A model generated the notes under the pieces. It was not told where the DNA came from, made no database searches, and was given only the letters and a program-made list of their open reading frames with translations. The position numbers and the translations under genes were made by a program. 64,000 nt of DNA from Bacteroidota bacterium (GTDB taxonomy: Bacteria; Bacteroidota; Bacteroidia; Chitinophagales; Chitinophagaceae): positions 62,001-126,000 of the forward strand of contig JAEWHC010000004.1 in the NCBI GenBank assembly GCA_023387985.1. The letters run 5' to 3'. Each line of letters begins with the position of its first letter. Position 1 is the stretch's first letter. Below, piece after piece: positions 25,480 to 32,021 of the stretch.

Positions 25480-25615
25480 ACGCATAACATCGGTTTTGCG
25501 TAATGGCGGGTTAAGTGCTAATTTCAAGTTCAGTTTTTCAATTGAACTTTAGTGCAAAATTGAAAGTTTCGTCTTCTAAATCCGCCACTACGCAAAGCCC
25601 CAAGCCGTTATCGGT
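25480..25615 (+). repeat. attC-like palindromic site 9
   Basis: Left box ACGCATAAC (25480-25488) is the exact reverse complement of GTTATGCGT that opens the ars cassette at 23029; its own right end is GTTATCGGT (25607-25615). Arms TTTTGCGTAATGGCGGGTT and AATCCGCCACTACGCAAAG pair. Inner TTCAAGTTCAGTTTTTCAA is shared with the site at 14,714. Confidence 0.83.
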
Positions 25616-25770
25616 CAGTGTAAAAAGACAGCCACCGCACATTCAAGCACATTTGGTTTTGCCCGACACACAAAAGCCAACCTTGCAAAAGAGCCTGCCT
25701 TGTTCCCACGCTTCCGGGACACACCCAACTTCGGTAGACACATACGTTAAAGTGACACTCCCGACAGAAG
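25613..25770 (+). repeat. Gene-less cassette with P-type repeat, copy 4
   Basis: Between two palindromes with no credible gene. TCAGTGTAAAAAGACAGCC is identical to the start of the mcrBC cassette at about 9,686; TCAAGCACATTTGG and TGCAAAAGAGCCTGCC repeat the 6,945 copy. It looks like a cassette that lost its gene. Confidence 0.5.
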
Positions 25771-25774
25771 GGCG

Positions 25775-25974
25775 AACGTACAACAGGGGGTTTGGCGTTA
25801 TTGGGGCAGGACGTTGTTAGCTTCGGCTGTAGTTCCCTATCAGCTTCAGTTTCAGCTCGACGTTAGTAATTTAGCTTTAGTTGTTAACTTCAACTTTTAA
25901 AAAAATATTGGGCTTCAGTTGTGTGCTGACGTTTTTCAAATATCCCAACAACGCCAAGCCCTGTTCGTTGTGCC
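25775..25974 (+). repeat. attC-like palindromic site 10, end of the array
   Basis: Left box AACGTACAAC (25775-25784), right end CGTTGTGCC (25966-25974). Arms CAGGGGGTTTGGCGTTATTGG and CCAACAACGCCAAGCCCTG pair. GGACGTTGTTAGCTTCGGCT and GTTGTTAACTTCAACTTTT match site 2 (9,487). Beyond it only about 130 AT-rich bases precede the core genome; from 25,456 to 26,108 there is no gene. Confidence 0.78.
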
Positions 25975-26108
25975 TTATATGACAACCAAAAACAAATAGT
26001 GACCAGACAAAAATATCCTAATGTTTTAAAAATATAAAATTTATACAGTCACCATTCGGCTTGCCAACAAGTCGGAACAATGCTAAAAAATCCGCTCAAC
26101 CAATCAAA

Positions 26109-26492
26109 TCAAAGGTTGTCAATAACCCGGCTCAGCTTTTCCCGGATAGCTGTTGCCACCTCTCCCAATTGTTCGTTGGGTACGGCCATCATAGACGCCA
26201 CCGGATCAATGGCACTTACTTTTATTCCCTCCCCCTGTTCCTGAACGATTACATTGCACGGCAGCATGCTTCCAATTTCTTCTTCGGCTTGTAATGCCTT
26301 GTAGGCAAATGGCGCGTTGCAGGCACCGAGAATGGTGTATCTCCTGAAATCCACATCAAGTTTTTTCCTGAGCGTGGCTTGCATGTCAATTACTGTCAAC
26401 ACCCCGAAACCCTCTTTTTGCAGTTCTTCGGTTACTTTTTGAATGGCTGCATCAAAATCGCTTTGAATGGTTTTTGAAAATGTATAGCCCAT
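26109..26492 (-). CDS. DUF302 domain protein
   Basis: 127 residues from ATG 26492 (a TTG at 26513 is the alternative). MGYTFSKTIQSDFDAAIQKVTEELQKEGFGVLTVIDMQATLRKK is the DUF302 N-terminus, then FRRYTILGACNAPFAYKALQAE and MLPCNVIVQEQG. The two Cys (about 58 and 79) are the conserved positions. DUF302 proteins have a small alpha/beta fold with unknown function, often close to heavy-metal or redox genes. First core-genome gene beside the array and its first - strand gene. Confidence 0.88.
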   Translation of the reverse strand: MGYTFSKTIQSDFDAAIQKVTEELQKEGFGVLTVIDMQATLRKKLDVDFRRYTILGACNAPFAYKALQAEEEIGSMLPCNVIVQEQGEGIKVSAIDPVASMMAVPNEQLGEVATAIREKLSRVIDNL

Positions 26493-26513
26493 AATTAAAT
26501 TGTTTACCGGCAA

Positions 26514-26887
26514 GGTTACCGCTTAAATCACCGGCTTAAGGTGACGCAGATTACAGAGCCTGGCATCTTTAAAAGCTTAATGGTTTTAATGATGGCGCTT
26601 CAATGATTTATTTAGCGCTTCTGCCCGTCTCCACTTCAATACAGATACACTACCATATAAAACCTGATTAGTATCATTTAATTCCGTCTACTTCGACAGG
26701 TTTCAGCGGAGCCTGCCCGGCTACCTTTGGTATTCCTATTTCCGGTACATGGAATTGAATAATGTGATTATTGAATCAGAAACGGAGCTGTTTGCTCGCA
26801 TACTGGTTTCGAACCTTGTTAAGCCAGCCAGCCGGAGATTCCTTCATTTAAAAAAATCATTCTCTGCATCAAATAAAGATTTGAAAT
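26514..26887. other. Intergenic region between DUF302 and the decarboxylase operon
   Basis: 374 bases, divergent promoters expected at both ends. No gene, clear hairpin or repeat seen; the short frame at 26,749-26,931 lacks coding character and overlaps the carboxyltransferase start. Confidence 0.5.
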
Positions 26888-28447
26888 ATGACTTCAATGG
26901 AAAAACTCGACCTGTTGCTGGAAAGGCGTGAACAGGCAAAATTGGGCGGCGGTCAAAAACGCATCGATTCACAGCATGCCAAAGGCAAACTGACGGCACG
27001 TGAACGGCTTGATCTCCTGGTGGATGATGGCAGCTTCGAAGAGTTTGACATGTTTGCCTATCACCGTTGCACAGATTTTGGCATTGACAGGGAAAAACCC
27101 TACACCGATGGCGTGATTACCGGTTCGGCAACCATTGACGGTCGCCTCGTATATGTTTACGCTTACGATTTTACGGTATTTGGCGGTTCCCTTGGCGAAA
27201 TGGTGGCGCAGAAAGTCTGCAAAGTGATGGACCAGGCCATGAAGATGGGTGCGCCGGTTATCGGGCTCAACGATTCTGGCGGCGCCCGTATTCAGGAGGG
27301 TGTAAAATCGCTGGCCGGTTATGCTGAAATTTTTTTACGCAATATCCAGGCCTCCGGGGTTATCCCGCAATTGTCAGCCATTTTCGGGCCCTGCGCCGGA
27401 GGTGCGGTTTACAGCCCGGCGCTTACCGATTTTATTGTGATGTCGAAGAAAAACAGTTACATGTTTGTAACCGGGCCCAAGGTGGTAAAGACCGTTACCA
27501 ATGAAGATGTAACCGACGAAGAACTGGGTGGCGCCCTGGTGCATGCGCAAAAATCCGGTGTGGCGCATTTTGTTTCCGATACCGAAGAAGAAGGCATTAT
27601 GCTGCTGCGCAAAATGTTGAGCTATATGCCGCAGAACAACTTCGAAGATCCACCGTTTGTTCCTACAGATGACCCCATTGACCGCCTCGAGGAATCATTG
27701 AATTCGATTGTACCGGATTCGCCGAACAAACCTTACGATGTAAAAGATGTGATTCATGCCATTACCGATAACCACGAATTCCTGGAAGTGGCCCGCCGCT
27801 ACGCGCCAAACATTGTTACAGGTTTTGCACGCTTCGACGGTATGTCGGTGGGCATCGTGGCCAATCAGCCCAATTACCTTGCCGGCGTGCTCGATATCAA
27901 TGCTGCAAGAAAAGCCGCCCGTTTTGTTCGGTTTTGTGACGCCTTCAATATTCCGATCCTCACCCTGGTGGATGTTCCGGGATTCCTGCCGGGTACAGTA
28001 CAGGAGTATGGTGGCATCATTATTCACGGCGCAAAGCTGCTTTATGCTTATGGAGCGGCAACAGTGCCCAAGGTTACCATTATCCTGCGCAAATCCTATG
28101 GCGGTGCCTATTGCGTAATGGGATCCAAACAACTGCGTGGTGATATCAATTATGCCTGGCCAACAGCTGAAATCGCCGTTATGGGCGCAAAAGGAGCAAC
28201 AGAGATCCTTTTCAACCGCAAAGCACAGGCCATCGAAATTGAAGAAGAGCGTATAAAAGCTGCCAGGAAATTTGAATCTGAATACGAAGACCGTTTCTCC
28301 AATCCTTATGATGCCGCATCCTTTGGATATATAGATGATGTGATTGTGCCGCACACCACAAGGTTCCGGGTGATCCGCGCCTTTCAAACCCTTGCAACCA
28401 AAAAGGATACAACCATTGCCAAGAAACACGGAAATATCCCGCTTTAA
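26888..28447 (+). CDS. mmdA: Carboxyltransferase subunit (methylmalonyl-CoA decarboxylase alpha / propionyl-CoA carboxylase beta)
   Basis: 519 residues, usual length for the family. MEKLDLLLERREQAKLGGG start, GKLTARERLDLLVDDGSFEE (about 31-50), GGSLGEMVAQK, LNDSGGARIQEGV (about 129-141) and GPCAGGAVYSPA (oxyanion) for the N-half, and VDVPGFLPGTVQEYGGIIIHGAKLLYAY plus KSYGGAYCVMGSK (about 400) for the C-half. It moves the carboxyl group between (R/S)-methylmalonyl-CoA and the biotin carrier. With the biotin protein and the Na+-pump beta subunit downstream, a sodium-translocating decarboxylase is more likely than a plain carboxylase. The ATG at 26897 is an alternative start. Confidence 0.92.
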   Translation: MTSMEKLDLLLERREQAKLGGGQKRIDSQHAKGKLTARERLDLLVDDGSFEEFDMFAYHRCTDFGIDREKPYTDGVITGSATIDGRLVYVYAYDFTVFGGSLGEMVAQKVCKVMDQAMKMGAPVIGLNDSGGARIQEGVKSLAGYAEIFLRNIQASGVIPQLSAIFGPCAGGAVYSPALTDFIVMSKKNSYMFVTGPKVVKTVTNEDVTDEELGGALVHAQKSGVAHFVSDTEEEGIMLLRKMLSYMPQNNFEDPPFVPTDDPIDRLEESLNSIVPDSPNKPYDVKDVIHAITDNHEFLEVARRYAPNIVTGFARFDGMSVGIVANQPNYLAGVLDINAARKAARFVRFCDAFNIPILTLVDVPGFLPGTVQEYGGIIIHGAKLLYAYGAATVPKVTIILRKSYGGAYCVMGSKQLRGDINYAWPTAEIAVMGAKGATEILFNRKAQAIEIEEERIKAARKFESEYEDRFSNPYDAASFGYIDDVIVPHTTRFRVIRAFQTLATKKDTTIAKKHGNIPL

Positions 28448-28475
28448 GTTTTTCATCCTCAAATGCTAAAAAAAC

Positions 28476-28766
28476 ATGTTGTCAATATTTAAAAAGAAAA
28501 AAACAAAAGCTGACGGTGATGTAGCCATAAAACCAGGACCCATAAAGGATAATGTGGAAAAGAAAAAAGATAAGGAAATTGCCGCGGTCATTGGAATCGC
28601 ACTTTACCTCTACTCCAGCAAACTGCGGGAATACGAAGAAACAGTAATAACCATTCAACGTTTTATAAAACCCTATTCTCCCTGGAATTCCAAACTTTAC
28701 AACCTCAGGCAGGTTCCGCAGCGCCAGACCAAATGGAAACCCATTGCCAGGCAAAAACAACCATAA
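28476..28766 (+). CDS. Small protein of the decarboxylase operon
   Basis: 96 residues. Basic start, then a single hydrophobic helix IAAVIGIALYLYSSKLREYEE (about 37-57) and TIQRFIKPYSPWNSKLYNLRQVP. The pattern resembles the small, one-span or amphipathic subunits found between mmdA and the biotin carrier in Bacteroidota, possibly OadG-related or an anchor for the complex. No catalytic motif. It sits 29 bases after mmdA in the operon. Confidence 0.7.
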   Translation: MLSIFKKKKTKADGDVAIKPGPIKDNVEKKKDKEIAAVIGIALYLYSSKLREYEETVITIQRFIKPYSPWNSKLYNLRQVPQRQTKWKPIARQKQP

Positions 28767-28818
28767 TCAACTGTTGACCAGGTAGAAATACCGGAGGCCG
28801 GTAACTAAAAATAACGTT

Positions 28819-29262
28819 ATGAAAAATTTCAAATTCAAGCTGAACGAAAAAGAGTACGAAGTGGAGATCCTGAATGTGGATGACGGTACCGCGGAACTTA
28901 AGGTAAACGGGACCCGCTACGCAGTTGATATAGACCGATACATCAAGACCACGAAAACGCCAAAACTCACCCGTTCTGCTGCTGTGCCGGCAACCGAATC
29001 TGATGCGGCGAACATACGCACCGGCAAGCCCGATGACGTACGGAAAGCCGCTGTACGCATCAAAGCGCCCCTGCCGGGCAAGATCATTGACGTAATGGTG
29101 GAAGTGGGCGACTCCGTAAGCCTTGGGCAGGTGGTGGTTTGCCTTGAAGCCATGAAAATGGAAAACAACATCTCTTCCGATAAAGAAGGTGTGGTTACGG
29201 CAGTTCGCGTAAACAAAGGCGACACCATAATGGAAGGCGATGTGCTTATTGAACTGGGTTAA
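28819..29262 (+). CDS. mmdC: Biotin carrier subunit (biotin/lipoyl-binding protein)
   Basis: 147 residues. An N-terminal beta domain (MKNFKFKLNEKEYEVEILNVDDGTAELKVNGTRYAVD), an Ala/Pro/Thr-type linker, then a biotinyl domain from about 75: IKAPLPGKIIDVMVEVGDSVSLGQVVVCLEAMKMENNI with the biotinylated Lys in EAMKM (about 112). It carries carboxyl-biotin from the carboxyltransferase to the beta subunit. The linker here is short and lacks the long Pro/Ala stretch of some homologues. Confidence 0.92.
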   Translation: MKNFKFKLNEKEYEVEILNVDDGTAELKVNGTRYAVDIDRYIKTTKTPKLTRSAAVPATESDAANIRTGKPDDVRKAAVRIKAPLPGKIIDVMVEVGDSVSLGQVVVCLEAMKMENNISSDKEGVVTAVRVNKGDTIMEGDVLIELG

Positions 29263-29277
29263 ATAAATACCAATTGT

Positions 29278-30354
29278 ATGGATACCATACTTGTTTTCTG
29301 GATTGCATTTATTGCATTGTTTCTCCTCGTATTTTTCATTGATCTGTACGTAACCGGAAAACGCCATAACCTGCTGACCGTAAAAACCGCTTTGCGCTGG
29401 ACCACACTCTGGATCTCTGTCGCGCTGCTTTTTGGCCTGGCCATTTTTCTATGGTTCCCGCAAAATCCCGGAAGCCTTGCGCAAACATCTTCAGTGATGT
29501 TTTTCAAATTCATTTCCGGTTACCTGACGGAATATTCACTTTCCATCGATAACCTCTTTGTGTTCATTATGATTTTTTCGCTGATGGCGGTACATGAAAA
29601 AAACCAGCCCAAATTGCTCAAGCTGGGTATCCTGCTCTCCATCGTTTTGCGAATCCTTTTTATCATCGCAGGCATGGGGCTGGTGGAAAGATTCCACTGG
29701 ATCATTTACATTTTTGGGGCCATACTCATTTATACCGCTTACAAAATGGCCTTTACCAACAGCGACGAACAGGTAGACCCGCGTGCCAACATCCTGTATA
29801 AAACGGCCGCCAAAATGTTTCCCATTGACCGGGATGAGCATTCGTCAAAATTCTTTACCCGGCACCATGGCAAATTGCACATTACGGCCATTTTCCTGGT
29901 CTTCCTGGTAATCGGTTCCACCGATGTGCTGTTTGCAGTAGATTCCATACCCGCCATCATCGGTGTCATCAAAGAAGGAACAGCGAGTGTGCTGACCTCT
30001 TCTGAAGAAGACTTTATCGCCATTACATCCAATGTTTTCGCGGTGATGGGCCTGGTTTCGCTCTTCTTCGCGCTTAAAGGCATAATCGGAATGTTCCGGT
30101 TTTTAAAGCATGGCGTCAGCTTTATCCTCTTTTTCATTGGAGCAAAAATGATCCTGGGCGCCATTGGGCCTGTCGGGCAATTTTTCTCTTCCCACAGTTG
30201 GGTTTCCCTCGTGATCATCCTGGCCACACTGGTCCTTTCCATTTTGCTTTCCATATTTATCGCGGATAAAAAAGAGATTACCGCATTGCACTATGAGATT
30301 GCTGAACTGGAAGACGACGGGATCAAAAATAAATCTGTACCACTAAAACATTAA
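29278..30354 (+). CDS. TerC-family membrane protein
   Basis: 358 residues, about eight to nine membrane spans. LSIDNLFVFIMIFSLMAV (about 84-100) and VIGSTDVLFAVDSIPAIIG (about 208-226) are the two TerC signatures with paired acidic residues. Family members such as Alx and MeeF export manganese; others give tellurite resistance. It lies 15 bases after the biotin carrier and three bases before the oadB-like gene, inside the decarboxylase operon, which is an unusual location and suggests joint expression. Confidence 0.9.
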   Translation: MDTILVFWIAFIALFLLVFFIDLYVTGKRHNLLTVKTALRWTTLWISVALLFGLAIFLWFPQNPGSLAQTSSVMFFKFISGYLTEYSLSIDNLFVFIMIFSLMAVHEKNQPKLLKLGILLSIVLRILFIIAGMGLVERFHWIIYIFGAILIYTAYKMAFTNSDEQVDPRANILYKTAAKMFPIDRDEHSSKFFTRHHGKLHITAIFLVFLVIGSTDVLFAVDSIPAIIGVIKEGTASVLTSSEEDFIAITSNVFAVMGLVSLFFALKGIIGMFRFLKHGVSFILFFIGAKMILGAIGPVGQFFSSHSWVSLVIILATLVLSILLSIFIADKKEITALHYEIAELEDDGIKNKSVPLKH

Positions 30355-30357
30355 GTA

Positions 30358-31506
30358 ATGAATATTCGGGACTTATTGCCGGTTATCTTCAGCATGAGCT
30401 GGCAAAACGGTGTAATGATTTTGATCGGGCTTATCCTGATCTACCTGGCCATTGCCAAAGAGTATGAACCCACCTTGCTCTTACCCATGGGTTTTGGAGC
30501 CATCATGGTGAATATGCCGCTGACATCCGCCATCACGCAAATTGATCCGGCTACCGGGCAAGCCGTTGAAGGCGCCTTATCGGTGTTGTATGCTGCCGGT
30601 ATCTCCACAGAATTATTTCCGTTGCTCATTTTTATTGCCATCGGCGCGATGATCGATTTTTCTCCCCTCTTCAAAAATCCCTTCCTGCTGCTGTTTGGCG
30701 CTGCGGCGCAATTCGGCATCTTCTTTACGATAGCCGCGGCTACCCTGCTGGGATTTGGTTTGAAAGAAGCTGCTTCCATCGGCATTATTGGCGCGGCGGA
30801 CGGTCCAACGTCCATTTTTGTTTCTTCCCGTTTCGCACCCGATTTGCTCGGTCCCATTTCTGTTGCCGCTTATTCCTACATGGCACTGGTGCCCATTATT
30901 CAGCCGCCCATCATCCGCCTGCTGACCTCCCAGAAAGAAAGGCGAATCCATATGGAAAGCAATGCCAAAGGCGTTTCCCGCACTGCCCTCATCCTTTTCC
31001 CGATCGTGGTAACGATTATTGCCGGCATCATCGCGCCATCATCCATCGCCCTGATCGGTTTCCTGATGTTTGGCAACCTCATCCGTGAATGTGGCGTACT
31101 GAACAAATTGTCACTGTCAGCGCAAAATGAGCTGGCCAGCCTCGTTACCATTCTGCTGGGCATTACCATTGCCAGCACCATGACGGCGGAAAGATTTGTA
31201 AGGCTCGACACGCTAATGATCATAGGCCTCGGGCTCGTGGCTTTTATCTTCGATACATTTGGTGGTGTGGTATTTGCCAAAGGGGTAAACCTTTTTCGCG
31301 CCGAAGGCAAAAAGATCAACCCTATGATCGGAGCCTGTGGCATTTCGGCATTCCCCATGTCTGCCCGGGTAGTGCACAATATGGGGTTGAAAGAAGATAA
31401 ATACAATCACCTGCTCATGCATGCGGTGAGTGCAAACGTTGGCGGGCAGATAGGTTCTGTGGTAGCCGGCGGCCTCATTCTGGCCCTTGTGCCTTTATTC
31501 GCTTAA
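30358..31506 (+). CDS. oadB: Sodium-translocating decarboxylase beta subunit (OadB/MmdB)
   Basis: 382 residues, about ten membrane segments. LLLPMGFGAIMVNMP (about 40-54), MIDFSPLFKNPFLLLFGAAAQFGIF (about 97-121), IGIIGAADGPTSIF with the key Asp (about 140-153) and NLIRECGVLNKL (about 238) are signature stretches of the OadB family. It decarboxylates carboxy-biotin and pumps Na+ outward. Length is typical. The tiny gene after it probably supplies the gamma subunit. Confidence 0.93.
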   Translation: MNIRDLLPVIFSMSWQNGVMILIGLILIYLAIAKEYEPTLLLPMGFGAIMVNMPLTSAITQIDPATGQAVEGALSVLYAAGISTELFPLLIFIAIGAMIDFSPLFKNPFLLLFGAAAQFGIFFTIAAATLLGFGLKEAASIGIIGAADGPTSIFVSSRFAPDLLGPISVAAYSYMALVPIIQPPIIRLLTSQKERRIHMESNAKGVSRTALILFPIVVTIIAGIIAPSSIALIGFLMFGNLIRECGVLNKLSLSAQNELASLVTILLGITIASTMTAERFVRLDTLMIIGLGLVAFIFDTFGGVVFAKGVNLFRAEGKKINPMIGACGISAFPMSARVVHNMGLKEDKYNHLLMHAVSANVGGQIGSVVAGGLILALVPLFA

Positions 31507-31525
31507 TCACTAAAAAAACAGCACT

Positions 31526-31663
31526 ATGGATAATTTAAATCATGCCCTTCAGATTACCGGAATTGGTATGGCAGGCATTTTCATTTTTATGGGAATTTTT
31601 TATGGCTGCATCATTTTACTGGACAAATTTTTTCCGCAGGAAATTAAGAGTCAGCAGGAATAG
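31526..31663 (+). CDS. OadG-like gamma subunit, 45 residues
   Basis: Too short for usual ORF calling. ATG 31526 to TAG 31663 gives MDNLNHALQITGIGMAGIFI then a single membrane span (FMGIFYGCIILLDKFF) and a polar QEIKSQQE tail. One N-out membrane helix starting with an ITGIGMAG-type motif is the form of OadG gamma subunits, which hold the alpha and beta subunits together. 19 bases after oadB. Family assignment is by pattern and position. Confidence 0.6.
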   Translation: MDNLNHALQITGIGMAGIFIFMGIFYGCIILLDKFFPQEIKSQQE

Positions 31664-31845
31664 GCCTGGAAAAATTTGCCATTTGCCGTTTGCAGGAGAA
31701 AAGACTGGGATGGTTGGTTTTAATTTTAAACCAATCCGCGAAATTCAGTTTGTGTATCATGAAGCATCAGAACCGGGCATTTTCCTTGTGGAAGACTCAG
31801 TTTCTATACCGCATGTTGCCCCCGATCAATCGGGACTGCACCTTG

Positions 31846-32010
31846 CTATTTAACCAACAATTTGATGGCAAGGATGACCAGCGCAAGCAGAAACAAAAAG
31901 ATTGAAATGCGGTTGATGCCATGCATATATTGCGTCCATTTTGTGGTTGGACGATTTGGATTTTTTTTGCGGAGGTAGAGATACTCCCCGATCTGTTCAA
32001 AAATGCCCAT
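31846..32010 (-). CDS. DUF6728 small membrane protein
   Basis: 54 residues, too short for usual ORF calling. ATG at 32010: MGIFEQIGEYLYLRKKNPNR followed by PTTKWTQYMHGINRISIFLF and a C-terminal membrane helix (LALVILAIKLLV). The RKKNPNRP...MHGINRISI pattern matches DUF6728 proteins of Bacteroidota. It is 11 bases upstream... of the 3' end of the peptidase gene is not shared; it is transcribed after it on the same strand. Function unknown. Confidence 0.65.
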   Translation of the reverse strand: MGIFEQIGEYLYLRKKNPNRPTTKWTQYMHGINRISIFLFLLALVILAIKLLVK

Positions 32011-32021
32011 ATTCAACTCCT

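Noticed and set aside
25613..25820. CRISPR-like repeats or a gene in the array end
   Set aside because: No regular short repeat/spacer spacing, no cas gene, and the 101-residue frame is repeat-derived.
7182..25974. Palindromes as simple rho-independent terminators or REP elements
   Set aside because: They are much longer than terminators, lack T-runs, and have boxes that match the opening of their own gene unit, which terminators or REPs would not.
26749..26931. 60-residue open frame before the carboxyltransferase gene
   Set aside because: Overlaps the better-supported mmdA start and shows no family features.
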